Origin: Nomia melanderi
Taxonomy: Eukaryota > Arthropoda > Insecta > Hymenoptera > Halictidae
Direction: 5' to 3'
Length of the DNA stretch: 64,000 nucleotides
Assembly (NCBI RefSeq): GCF_051020985.1
Contig: NW_027475175.1
Span: forward strand, 372,001 to 436,000
In this document: positions 26,281 to 38,700 of the stretch, piece by piece
Position numbering within the stretch: the stretch's first letter is position 1
How the letters are laid out: the number at the start of each line of letters is the position of its first letter
The notes under the pieces: generated by a model
What the model was told of the DNA's origin: nothing
What the model saw: only the letters and a program-made list of their open reading frames with translations
The model's database searches: none
Position numbers and translations under genes: made by a program

Positions 26281-27788
26281 TAGCACCCGAGATATCACCA
26301 GATATATATTTGATTTTCCCCTGACCCTGAGTGTACGGCACCATGAGACGGTGGTTTTCTCGTCCCCTGGTAGTCCGAGGTCGTTCCCGCTGCACAGATG
26401 CGTGCGCCAGGGCCTCCTGCAGACAATGCACTTTGATTTATCGCGCTATCTGTAATAGAGCCCGAGATATCACCAGATATACGCTGGATTTTTACATGAC
26501 CTTGCGTGACGCATTCCGATAATCTGTAATTTTCTCGGCCCCTGCTGGTCCGTGGTCGTTCCCGATGCACAGATTCATGCGCCAGGGCCTCCTACAGACA
26601 ATGCACTTTGATTTATTGCGCTATCTCTAATAGCACCGTAGATATCACCAGATATATATTTGATTTTTCCCTGACCCTGAGTGTCCGGCCCCATGAGACG
26701 CTGGTTTCCTCGGCCCCTGGTCGTCCGAGGTCGTTCCCGCTGCACAGATGCGTGCGCCAGGGCCTCCTGCAGACAATGCACTTTGATTTATCGCGCTATC
26801 TGTAATAGAGCCCGAGATATCACCAGATATACGATGGATTTTTACATGACGTTGGGTGACGGATACCAAAAATCTGTAATTTTCTCGGCCCCTGGTGGTC
26901 CGATGTCGTTCCCGCTGCACAGATTCATGCGCAAGGGCCTCCTACGGACAATGCACTTTTATTTATTGCGCCTTCTTTAATAGCACCCGAGATATCACCA
27001 GATATATATTTGATTTTTCCCTGACCCTGAGTGTCCTGCCGCATGAGACGGTGGTTTTCTCGGCCCCTGGCGGTCCGAGGTCGTTCCCGCTGCACAGATG
27101 CATGCGCCACGGCCTCCGGCAGATAATTCACTTTGGTTTATTGCGCTATCTCTAATAGCACCCGAGATATCACCAGATATATATTTGATTTTCCCCTGAC
27201 CCTGAGTGTCCGGCCCCATGAGACGGTGGTTTTCTCGGCCCCTGGTGGTCCGAGGTCGTTCCTGCTTCACAGATTCATGCGCCAGGGCCTCCTACAGACA
27301 ATGCACTTTGATTTATCGCGCTATCTGTAATAGAGCCCGAGATATCACCAGATATACGATGGATTTTTACATGACATTGGGTGACGGATACCAAAAATCT
27401 GTAATTTTCTCGGCCCCTGGTGGTCCGATGTCGTTCTCGCTGCACATATTCATGCGCAAGGGCCTCCTACGGACAATGCACTTTTACTTATTGCGCCTTC
27501 TTTAATAGCACCCGAGATATCACCAGATATATATTTGATTTTTCCCTGACCCTGAGTGTCCGGCCGCATGAGACGGTGGTTTTCTCGGCCCCTGGCGGTC
27601 CGAGGTCGTTCCCGCTGCACAGATGCATGCGCCACGGCCTCCGGCAGATAATTCACTTTGGTTTATTGTGCTATCTCTAATAGCACCCGAGATATCACCA
27701 GATATATATTGGATTTTTCCCCGACCCTGAGTGTCCGGCCCCATGAGACGGTGGTTTTCTCGGCCCCTGGTGGTCCGAGGTCGTTCGT
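26225..27788 (+). repeat. Alternating A/B zone with 3-monomer repeats (copied at 30598-31556)
   Basis: 26225-27183 matches 30598-31556 at 4373-bp spacing, sharing GTGTACGGCACCATGAG, CGTCCCCTGGTAGTCCG and TGCGCCTTCTTTAATAG. Within it, about 26770-27180 returns 525 bp later at 27295-27705 (three monomers), marked by ATACGATGGATTTTTACATG and GCCACGGCCTCCGGC. A and B monomers alternate here more regularly than elsewhere. Confidence 0.76.
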
Positions 27789-27855
27789 GCTGCACACATT
27801 CATGCGCAAGGGCCTCCTACAGACAATGCACTATGTTTTATTGCGCTATCTGTAA

Positions 27856-28030
27856 TAGCACCCGAGAAAGCACCATATATATGCTGGATTTTTACGTGAC
27901 ATTGGGTGACGGATACCGAAAATCTGTAATTTTCTCGGCTCCTGGTGGTCCTATGTCGTTCCCGCTGCACAGATTCATGCGCAAGGGCCTCCTACGGACA
28001 ATGCACTTTGATTTATTCCGCTATCTGTAA
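27856..28030 (+). repeat. Reference type B monomer (175 bp)
   Basis: The ends match type A but the centre is replaced. AAGCACCATATATATGCTGG is followed by TTTTTACGTGACATTGGG, TGACGGATACCGAAAATCTG and TAATTTTCTCGG. The GATATC of type A is missing here (GAGAAAGCACC), although other type B copies keep GATATCACCAGATATATGC, so there are at least two B subtypes. The centre differs from type A at most positions between about bases 30 and 75, while length and flanks are kept. This looks like module replacement rather than scattered drift. Confidence 0.88.
27918..27934. other. 17-bp dyad GAAAAT-CTGTA-ATTTTC in the type B centre
   Basis: GAAAAT (27918-27923) and ATTTTC (27929-27934) are perfect reverse complements around the 5-base loop CTGTA. 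The flanks CC and TCGG extend the symmetry imperfectly. The dyad exists only in type B monomers. Many copies keep it intact, for example where the monomer reads GATACCGAAAATCTG. Others have a changed left arm: GAATAT near 25645, GAACAT near 41220, AAAAAT near 26870. The position within the monomer is constant. It could be a protein site or a hairpin; neither is shown by the sequence. Confidence 0.65.
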
Positions 28031-29600
28031 TAGCACCCGAGATATCACCAGATATATATTGGATTTTCCCCTGACCCTGAGTGTCCGGCCCCATGAGACG
28101 GTGGTTTTCTCGGCCCCTGGTGGTCCGAGGTCGTTCCCGCAGCCCAGATTCATGCGCCAGGGCCTCCTACAGACAATGCACTTTGATTTATTCCGCTATC
28201 TGTAATAGCACCCGAGATATCACCAGATATATATTGGATTTTTCCCTGTCCCCGAGTGCCCGGCCCCATGAGACGGTGGTTTTCTCGGGCCCTGGCGGTC
28301 CGAGGTCGTACCCGCTGCACAGATTCATGCACCAGGGCCCGTTGCAGATAATTCAATTTGTTTTATTGCGCTATCTCTAATAGCACCCGAGATATCACCA
28401 GATATATATTTTATTTTCCCCTGACCCTGAGTGTTCGGCCCCATGAGAATGTGGTTTTCTGGGCCCCTGGTGGTCCGAGGTCGTTCCCGCTGCACAGATT
28501 CATGCGCCAGGGCCTCCTACAGACAATGCACTTTGATTTATCGCGCTATCTGTAATAGCACGCGAGAAAGCACCCTATATACGCTGGATTTTTACGTGAC
28601 TTTTGGTGACGCATACCGAAAATCTGTAATTTTTTCGGCCCCTGGTGGTCCGATGTCGTTCCTGCTGCACAGATTCATGCGCAAGGGCCTCCTACGGACA
28701 ATGCACTTTGATTTATTGCGCTATGTCTAATAGCACCCGAGATAACACCAGATATATATTGGATTTTCCCCTGACCCTGAGTGTCCGGCCCCATGAGACT
28801 GTGGTTTACTCGGCCCCTGGTGGTCCGAGGTCGTTCCCACTGCCCAGATTAATGCGCCAGGGACTCCTACAGACAATGCACTTTAATTTATTGCGCTATC
28901 TGTAATAGCACCCGAGATATCACCAGATATATATTGGATTTTTGCCTGACCCTGAGTTCTCGGCCCCATGAGACTGTGGTTTTCGCGGCCCCTGGTGGTC
29001 CGAGGTCGTTCCCGCTGCACAGATTCATGCGCCAGGGCCTCCTGCAGACAATGCACTTTGATTTATTGCGCTATCTGTAATAGCACCCGAGATATCACCA
29101 GATATATATTGGATTTTCCCCTGACCCTGAGTGTCCGGCTCCATGAGGCGGTGGTTTTCTCGGCCCCTGGTGGTCCGAGGTCGTTCCCGCTGCACAGATT
29201 CATGCGCCAGGGCCTCCTGCAGATAATTCACTTTGGTTTATGCGCTATCTCTAATAGCTCCCGAGATATCACCAGATATATATTGAATTTTTCCCTGACC
29301 CTGAGTGTTCGGCCCCATGAGAATGTGGTTTTCTGGGCCCCTGGTCGTCCGAGGTGGTTCCCGCTGCACAGATTCACGCGCCAGGTCCTCCTACAGACAA
29401 TGCATTTTGATTTATTGCGCTATCTCTAATAGCACCCGAGATATCACCAGATATATATTGGATTTTTCCCTGGCCCTGAGTGTTCGGCCCCATGAGACTG
29501 TGGTTTTCTGGGCCCCTGGTCGTCCGAGGTGGTTCCCGCTGCACAGATTCACGCGCCAGGTCCTCCTACAGACAATGCACTTTGATTTATTGCGCTATCT

Positions 29601-30279
29601 GTAATAGCACCCGAGAAAGCACCATTTATATGCTGGATTTTTACATGACTTTGGGTGACGGATTCCGATTATCTGTAATTTTCTCGGCCCCTGGTTGTCC
29701 GAGGTCGTTCCTGCTGCTCAGATTAATGCGCAAGGGCCTCCTACAGACAATGCACTTTGATTCATTGCGCTATCTCTAATAGCACCCGAGATATCACCAG
29801 ATATATATTGGATTTTCCCCTGACCCTGAGTGTCCGGCCCCATGAGAAGGTGGTTTTTTTGGCCCCTGGTGGTCCGAGGTCGTTCCCGCTGCACAGATGC
29901 ATGCGCCAGGGCCTCCTGCAGATAATTCACTTTGATTTATCGCGCTATCTGTAATAGCACCTGAGATATCACCAGATATATATTGGATTTTTCCTGACCC
30001 TGAGTGTCGGGCCCCATGAGACGGTGGTTTTCTCGGCTCCTGGTGGTCCGAGGTCGTTCCCGCTGCCCAGATTCATGCGCCAGTGCCTCCGACAGACAAT
30101 GCACTTTGGTTTATTGCGCTATCTGTAATAGCACCCGAGATATTACCAGATATATGCTGGATTTTTACATGTCCTTGGGGGACGGATTCCGAATATCTGT
30201 AATTTTCTCGGCCCCTGGTGGTCCGAGATCGTTCCTGCTGCACAGATTCATGCGCAAGGGCCTCCTAAGGACAAAGCAC
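29601..30279 (+). repeat. Short mixed segment, four monomers
   Basis: It starts with a type B monomer like those at 3720 and 10545 (GCACCATTTATATGCTGG). It then has an A monomer with GAGAAGGTGGTTTTTTTGGCC, an A monomer that lost one C (GATTTTTCCTGACCC near 29992), and a B monomer with CCTTGGGGGACGG. The combination is not repeated elsewhere in the window. No non-satellite sequence. Confidence 0.65.
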
Positions 30280-31689
30280 TTTGATTTATTGCGCTATCTC
30301 TAATAGCACCGTAGATATCACCAGATATATATTTGATTTTTCCCTGACCCTGAGTGTCCGGCCCCATGAGACGCTGGTTTTCTCGGCCTCTGGTCGTCCG
30401 AGGTCGTTCCCGTTTCACAGATGCATGCGCCAGGGCCTCCTGCAGACAATGCACTTTGATTTATCGCGCTATCTGTAATAGAGCCCGAGATATCACCAGA
30501 TATACGATGGATTTTTACATGACATTGGGTGACGGATACCAAAAATCTGTAATTTTCTCGGCCCCTGGTGGTCCGATGTCGTTCCCGCTGCACAGATTCA
30601 TGCGCAAGGGCCTCCTACGGACAATGCACTTTTATTTATTGCGCCTTCTTTAATAGCACCCGAGATATCACCAGATATATATTTGATTTTCCCCTGACCC
30701 TGAGTGTACGGCACCATGAGACGGTGGTTTTCTCGTCCCCTGGTAGTCCGAGGTCGTTCCCGCTGCACAGATGCGTGCGCCAGGGCCTCCTGCAGACAAT
30801 GCACTTTGATTTATCGCGCTATCTGTAATAGAGCCCGAGATATCACCAGATATACGCTGGATTTTTACATGACCTTGCGTGACGCATTCCGAAAATCTGT
30901 AATTTTCTCGGCCCCTGGTGGTCCGTGGTCGTTCCCGATGCACAGATTCATGCGCCAGGGCCTCCTACAGACAATGCACTTTGATTTATTGCGCTATCTC
31001 TAATAGCACCGTAGATATCACCAGATATATATTTGATTTTTCCCTGACCCTGAGTGTCCGGCCCCATGAGACGCTGGTTTTCTCGGCCCCTGGTCGTCCG
31101 AGGTCGTTCCCGCTGCACAGATGCATGCGCCAGGGCCTCCTGCAGACAATGAACTTTGATTTATCGCGCTATCTGTAATAGAGCCCGAGATATCACCAGA
31201 TATACGATGGATTTTTACATGACATTGGGTGACGGATACCAAAAATCTGTAATTTTCTCGGCCCCTGGTGGTCCGATGTCGTTCCCGCTGCACAGATTCA
31301 TGCGCAAGGGCCTCCTACGGACAATGCACTTTTATTTATTGCGCCTTCTTTAATAGCACCCGAGATATCACCAGATATATATTTGATTTTTCCCTGACCC
31401 TGAGTGTCCGGCCGCATGAGACGGTGGTTTTCTCGGCCCCTGGCGGTCCGAGGTCGTTCCCGCTGCACAGATGCATGCGCCACGGCCTCCGGCAGATAAT
31501 TCACTTTGGTTTATTGCGCTATCTCTAATAGCACCCGAGATATCACCAGATATATATTGGATTTTCCCCTGTCCCTGATTGTCCGGCCCCATGAGACGGT
31601 GGTTTTCTCGGCCCCTGGTGGTCCGAGGTCGTTCCCGCTGCACAGATTCATGCGCCAGGGCCACCTGCAGATAATTCACTTTGGTTTAC
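30280..31689 (+). repeat. 4-monomer higher-order repeat, 700-bp period, ~1.6 copies
   Basis: The series TAGCACCGTAGATATC, GAGACGCTGGTTTTCTCGG, ATACGATGGATTTTTACATG and TGCGCCTTCTTTAATAG occurs at about 30303-30655 and again 700 bp later at about 31003-31355. The second copy drifts into the 26.9-27.2 kb type of sequence. 31557-31689 adds one monomer with CCCTGTCCCTGATTGTCCGG. Confidence 0.76.
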
Positions 31690-32943
31690 TGCGCTTCCTC
31701 TAATAGCACCCGAGATATCACCAGATATATATTTGATTTTCCCCTGACCCTGAGTGTCCGGCCCCATGAGACGGTGGTTTTCTCGTCCCCTGGTGGTCCG
31801 AGGTCGTTCCCGCTGCCCAGATTCATGCGCCAGTGCCTCCGACAGACAATGCACTTTGATTTATTGCGCTATCTGTAATAGCACCCGAGAAAGCACCATA
31901 TATATGCTGGATTTTTACATGACTTTGGGTGACGGACACCCAAAATCTGTAAGTTTCTCGGCCCCCGGAGGGCCGAGGTCGTTCCTGCTTCACAGATTCA
32001 TGCGCCCGGGACTCCTGCAGACAATGCACTTTTAATTATCGCGCTATCTGTAATATAACACGAGATATCACCAGATATATGCTGGATTTTTACATGACAT
32101 TGGGTGATGGATTCCGAATATCTGTAATTTTCTCTGCCCCGGGTGATCCGAGGTCGTTCCTGCTTCACAGATTCATGCGCCAGGGCTTCCTGCAGACAAT
32201 GCACTTTGATTTATTGCACTATCTGTAATAGAACACGAGATATCACCATATATATGCTGGATTTTTACATGACTTTGGGTGACGGATACAGAAAATCTGT
32301 AATTTTCTCGGCCCCTGGTGGTCCGAGGTCGTTCCCGCTGCACAGAATCATGCGCCAGGGCTTGCTGCAGAAAATGCACTTTGATATATTGCGCTATCTC
32401 TAATAGCACCCGAGATATCACCAGATATATATTGGATTTTTCCCTGACCCTGACAGTCCGGCCCCATGAGACGGTGATTTTCTCGGCCGCTGGTGGTCGG
32501 ACGTCGTTCCCGCTGCACAGAATCATGCGCCAGGGCTTCCTGCACACTATGCACTTTGATTTATTGCGCTATCTCTAACAGCACCCGAGATATCACCAGA
32601 TATATACTGGATTTTTCCCTGACCCTGACAGTCCGGCCTCATGAGACGGTGATTTTCTCGGCCCCTGGTGGTCCGAGGTCGTTCCCGCTGAACAGATTCA
32701 TGCGCCAGGGCCGGCTGCAGATAATTCACTTTGGTTTAGTGCGCTATCTGTAAGAGCACCCGAGATATCACCAGATATATATTGAATTTTTCAACCGACC
32801 CGGAGTGTCCGGCCCCATGAGACGGTGGTTTTCTCGGACCCTGGTGGTCCGAGGTCGTTCCCGCTGCACAGAATCATGCGCCAGGGCTTGCTGCAGACAA
32901 TGAACTTTGATATATTGCGCCATCTCTAACAGCACCCGAGATA
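31690..32943 (+). repeat. First, incomplete unit of the 8/10-monomer family plus a 2-monomer insert
   Basis: 31690-32593 matches 33442-34345 (1752-bp spacing) and then 34843-35743. Markers are CCCCCGGAGGGCCGAGG, CACTTTTAATTATCGCG, TGTAATATAACACGAG and CCTGCACACTATGCAC. The two monomers at about 32594-32943 (with TTTTTCAACCGACCC, one base longer) are absent between the next two units but return after 35745. They account for the difference between the 1752- and 1401-bp spacings. Confidence 0.76.
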
Positions 32944-35745
32944 TCACCAGATATATGTTTTGATTTTCCCCTGACCCTGAGTGTCCGGCCCCATGTGTCG
33001 GTGGTTTTATTGGCCCCTGGTGGTCCGAGGTCGTTCCCGCTGCACAGATTCATGCGCCAGGGCCCGACGCAGATAATTCACTTTGGTTTATTGCGCTATC
33101 TCTAATAGCACCCGAGATATCACCAGATATATATTGGATTTTTCCCTGACCCTGAGTGTCCGGGCCCATGAGACGGTGGTTTTCTCGTCCCCTGGTGGTC
33201 CGAGGTCGTTTCCGCTGCCCAGATTCATGAGCCAGGGCCTCCTAAAGACAATGCACTTTGATTTATCGCGCTATCTGTAATAGAACCCGTGATATCACCA
33301 GATATGTACTGGATTTTTCCCTGACCCTGACAGTCCGGCCCCATGAGACGGTGATTTTCTCGACCCCTGGTGGTCCGAGGTCGTTCCCGCTGCACAGATT
33401 CATGCGCCAGGGCCTCCTGCAGATAATTCACTTTGGTTTATTGCGCTACCTCTAATAGCACCCGAGATATCACCAGATATATATTTGATTTTCCCCTGAC
33501 CCTGAGTGTCCGGCCCCATGAGACGGTGGTTTTCTCGTCCGCTGGTGGTCCGAGGTCGTTCCCGCTGCCCAGATTCATGCGCCAGTGCCTCCGACAGACA
33601 ATGCACTTTGATTTATTGCGCTATCTGTAATAGCACCCGAGAAAGCACCATATATATGCTGGATTTTTACATGACTTTTGGTGACGGACACCCAAAATCT
33701 GTAAGTTTCTCGGCCCCCGGAGGGCCGAGGTCGTTCCTGCTTCACAGATTCCTGCGCCCGGGACTCCTGCAGACAATGCACTTTTAATTATCGCGCTATC
33801 TGTAATATAACACGAGATATCACCAGATATATGCTGGATTTTTACATGACATTGGGTGACGGATTCCGAATATCTGTAATTTTCTCGGCCCCGGGTGATC
33901 CGAGGTCGTTCCTGCTTCACAGATTCATGCGCCAGGGCTTCCTGCAGACAATGCACTTTGATTTATTGCACGATCTGTAATAGAACACGAGATATCACCA
34001 TATATATGCTGCATTTTTACATGACTTTGGGTGACGGATACAGAAAATCTGTAATTTTCTCGGCCCCTGGTGGTCCGAGGTCGTTCCCGCTGCACAGAAT
34101 CATGCGCCAGGGCTTGCTGCAGACAATGCACTTTGATATATTGCGCTATCTCTAATAGCACCCGAGATATCACCAGATATATATTGGATTTTTCCCTGAC
34201 CCTGACAGTCCGGCCCCATGAGACGGTGATTTTGTCGGCCCCTGGTGGTCGGAGGTCGTTCCCACTGCACAGAATCATGCGCCAGGGCTTCCTGCACACT
34301 ATGCACTTTAATTTATTGCGCTATCTCTAACAGCACCCGAGATATCACCAGATATATGTTTTGATTTTCCCCTGACCCTGAGTGTCCGGCCCCATGTGTC
34401 GGTGGTTTTATTGGCCCCTGGTGGTCCGAGGTCGTTCCCGCTGCACAGATTCATGCGCCAGGGCCCGACGCAGATAATTCACTTTGGTTTATTGCGCTAT
34501 CTCTAATAGCACCCGAGATATCACCAGATATATATTGGATTTTTCCCTGACCCTGAGTGTCCGGGCCCATGAGACGGTGGTTTTCTCGTCCCCTGGTGGT
34601 CCGAGGTCGTTTCCGCTGCCCAGATTCATGAGCCAGGGCCTCCTAAAGACAATGCACTTTGATTTATCGCGCTATCTGTAATAGAACCCGTGATATCACC
34701 AGATATGTACTGGATTTTTCCCTGACCCTGACAGTCCGGCCCCATGAGACGGTGATTTTCTCGACCCCTGGTGGTCCGAGGTCGTTCCCGCTGCACAGAT
34801 TCATGCGCCAGGGCCTCCTGCAGATAATTCACTTTGGTTTATTGCGCTACCTCTAATAGCACCCGAGATATCACCAGATATATATTTGATTTTCCCCTGA
34901 CCCTGAGTGTCCGGCCCCATGAGACGGTGGTTTTCTCGTCCCCTGGTGGTCCGAGGTCGTTCCCGCTGCCCAGATTCATGCGCCAGTGCCTCCGACAGAC
35001 AATGCACTTTGATTTATTGCGCTATCTGTAATAGCACCCGAGAAAGCACCATATATATGCTGGATTTTTACATGACTTTTGGTGACGGACACCCAAAATC
35101 TGTAAGTTTCTCGGCCCCCGGAGGGCCGAGGTCGTTCCTGCTTCACAGATTCCTGCGCCCGGGACTCCTGCAGACAATGCACTTTTAATTATCGCGCTAT
35201 CTGTAATATAACACGAGATATCACCAGATATATGCTGGATTTTTACATGACATTGGGTGACGGATTCCGAATATCTGTAATTTTCTCGGCCCCGGGTGAT
35301 CCGAGGTCGTTCCTGCTTCACAGATTCATGCGCCAGGGCTTCCTGCAGACAATGCACTTTGATTTATTGCACGATCTGTAATAGAACACGAGATATCACC
35401 ATATATATGCTGCATTTTTACATGACTTTGGGTGACGGATACAGAAAATCTGTAATTTTCTCGGCCCCTGGTGGTCCGAGGTCGTTCCCGCTGCACAGAA
35501 TCATGCGCCAGGGCTTGCTGCAGACAATGCACTTTGATATATTGCGCTATCTCTAATAGCACCCGAGATATCACCAGATATATATTGGATTTTTCCCTGA
35601 CCCTGACAGTCCGGCCCCATGAGACGGTGATTTTGTCGGCCCCTGGTGGTCGGAGGTCGTTCCCACTGCACAGAATCATGCGCCAGGGCTTCCTGCACAC
35701 TATGCACTTTAATTTATTGCGCTATCTCTAACAGCACCCGAGATA
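32944..35745 (+). repeat. 8-monomer higher-order repeat, 1401-bp period, 2 copies
   Basis: 32944-34344 and 34345-35745 look almost identical. Both begin with a 176-bp monomer containing ATATATGTTTTGATTTTCC. They share GGTTTTATTGGCCCC, GGGCCCGACGCAG, GAACCCGTGATATCACC, CCCCCGGAGGGCCGAGG, a CTGCATTTTTACATG type B unit and CCTGCACACTATGCAC. Only a few base differences were noticed, for example CGTCCGCTGG against CGTCCCCTGG. Three type B monomers lie in a row in each copy. Confidence 0.84.
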
Positions 35746-38700
35746 TCACCAGATATATACTGGATTTTTCCCTGACCCTGACAGTCCGGCCTCATGAGAC
35801 GGTGATTTTCTCGGCCCCTGGTGGTCCGAGGTCGTTCCCGCTGCACAGATTCATGCGCCAGGGCCGGCTGCAGATAATTCACTTTGGTTTAGTGCGCTAT
35901 CTGTAAGAGCACCCGAGATATCACCAGATATATATTGAATTTTTCAACCGACCCTGAGTGTCCGGCCCCATGAGACGGTGGTTTTCTCGGACCCTGGTGA
36001 TCCGATTTCGTTCCCGCTGCACAGATTCATGCGCCAGGTCCTCCTGCAGATAATTCACTTTAGTTTATTGCGCTATCTCTAATAGCACCCGAGATATCAC
36101 CAGATATATATTGGATTTACCCCTGACCCTGAGTGTCCGGCCCCATGAGACGGTGGTTTTCTCGGACCCTGGTGATCCGATTTCGTTCCCGCTGCACATA
36201 TTCATGCCCCAGGTCCTCCTGCAGATAATTCACTTTGGTTTATTGCGCTATCTCTAATACCACCCGAGATATCACCAGATATATGCTGGATTTTTACATG
36301 ACCTTGCGTGACGCATTCCGAAAATCTGTAATTTTCTCGGCCCCTGGTGGTCCGTGGTCGTTCCCGATGCACAGATTCATGCGCCAGAGCCTCCTACAGA
36401 CAATGCACTTTGATTTATTGCCCTATCTGTAATAGCACCCGAGATATCACCAGATATATATTGGATTTTCCCCTGACCCTGAGTGGCCGGCCCCATGAGA
36501 CGGTGGTTTTCTCGGCCCCTGGTGGTCCGAGGACGTCCCCGCTGCACAGATTCATACGCCAGGGCCTCCTACAGACAATGCACTTTGATTTATCGCACTA
36601 TCTGTAATAGCACCTGAGATATCACCAGATATATATTGGATTTTTCCCGGGACCCTGAGTGTCCGGCCCCATGAGACGGTGGTTTTCTCGGCCCCTGGTG
36701 GTCCGAGGTCGTTCCCGCTGCTCAGATTCATGCGCCAGGGCCTCCGACAGACAATGCACTTTGGTTTATTGCGCTGTCTGTAATAGCACCCGAGAAAGCA
36801 CCATATATATGCTGGATTTTTACATGACTTTGGGTGACGGATACAGCAAATCTGTAATTTTCTCCGCCCCTGGAGATCCAAGGTCGTTCCTGCTTCACAG
36901 ATTCATGCGCCAGGGCTTCCTGCAGACAATGCACTTTGATATATTGCGCTATCTCTAATAGCACCAGAGATATCATCAGATACATCCTGGGTTTTTACAT
37001 GACCTTGGGTGTCCGGCCCCATGTGTCGGTGGTTTTCTCGGCCCCTGGTGGTCCGAGGTCGTTCCCGCTGCACTGATTCATGCGCCAGGGCCCGCAGCAG
37101 ATAATTCACTTTGGTTTATTGCGCTATCTCTAATAGCACCCGAGATATCACCAGATATATATTGCATTTTTCCCCGACCCTGAGTGTCCGGCCCCATGAG
37201 ACGGTGGCTTTCTCGGCCTCTGGTGGTCCGAGGTCGTTCCCGCTGCACAGATTCATGCGCCAGGGCCTCCTACAGACATACACTTTGGTTTATTGCGCTA
37301 TCTGTAATAGCACCCGAGATATTACCAGATATATAATGGATTTTTACATGACCTTGGGTGACGGATTCCGAATATCTGTAATTTTCTCGGCCCCTGGTGG
37401 TCCGAGGTCGTTCCCGCTGCACAGATTCATTCGCCAGTGCCTCCTACAGACAATGCACTTTGATTTATAGCGCCATCTCTAACAGAACCCGAGATATCAC
37501 CAGATATATACTGGATTTTTCCCTGACCCTGAGTGTCCGGCCCCGTGAGACGGTTGTTTTCTCGGCCCCAGGTGGTCCAAGATCGTTCCCGCTGCACAGA
37601 TGCATGCGCCTGGGCCTCCTGCAGATAATTCACTTTGGTTTATTGCGCTGTTTCTAACAGCACCCGAGATATCACCAGATATATATTGGATTTTCCCCTG
37701 ACCCTGAGTGTCCGGCCCCATGAGACGGTGGTTTTCTCGGCCCCTGGTGGTCCGAGGTCGTTCCTGCTTCACAGATTCATACGCCCGGGACTCCTGCAGA
37801 CAATGCACTTTTAATTATCGCGCTATCTGTAATAGAACCCGAGATATCACTAGATATATGCTGGATTTTTACATGACATTGGGTGACGGATTCCGAATAT
37901 CTGTAATTTTCTCGGCCCCTGGTGGTCCGAGGTCGTTCCCGCTGCACAGATGCATGCGCCAGGGCCTCCTGCGGATAATTCACTTTGGTTTATGGCGCTA
38001 TCTCTAATAGCACCAGAGATATCATCAGATATATAATGGATTTTTCCCCGACCCTGAGTGTCCGGCCCCATGTGTCGGTGGTTTTCTAGCCCTTGGTGAT
38101 CCGAGGTCGTTCCTGCTGCACAGATTCATGCGCACGGGCCTCCTACGGACAATGCACATTGATTTATTGCGCGATCTCTAATAGCACCCGAGATATCACC
38201 AGATATATATTGGATTTTCCCCTGACCCTGAGTGTCAGGCACCATGAGACTGTGGTTTTCTCGGCCCCTGGTGGTCCGAGGTCGATCCCGCTCCACAGAT
38301 TCATGCGCCAGGGCCTCCTGCAGACAATGCACTTTGGTTTATTGCTCTATCTCTAATAGCACCCGAGATATCACCTGATATATATTGGATTTTCCCCTGA
38401 CCCCGAGTGTCCGGCCCCATGAGACTGTGGTTTTCTCGGCCCCTGGTGGTCCGAGGTCATTTCGGCTGCACAGATTCATGCGCCAGGGCCACCTGCAGAC
38501 AATGCACTTTGATTTATCGCGCTATCTCTAATGGTACCCGAGATACCACCAGATATATAATGGATTTTTCCCTGACCCTGACAGTCCGGCCCCATGAGAC
38601 GGTGGTTTTCTCGGCCCCTGGTGGTCCGAGGTCTTTGCCGCAGCACAGATTCATACGCCAGGGCCTCCTGCAGATAATACACTTTGGTTTATTGCGCTAT

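Larger units (their letters stand above)
27789..29600 (+). repeat. Segmental copy of 23415-25051 with one monomer inserted
   Basis: The match to 23415-25051 starts at 4374-bp spacing and ends at 4549 bp, because one extra type A monomer (about 28920-29094, with TTTTTGCCTGACCC and GTTCTCGGCCCC) sits in this copy. Shared rare markers are GTTCCCGCAGCCCAG, GAGTGCCCGGCCCC, CACCCTATATACGC, TTTATGCGCTATC and two CTGGGCCCCTGGTCG monomers. At 29600 it switches to the type B monomer GATTCCGATTATCTG. Confidence 0.8.
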
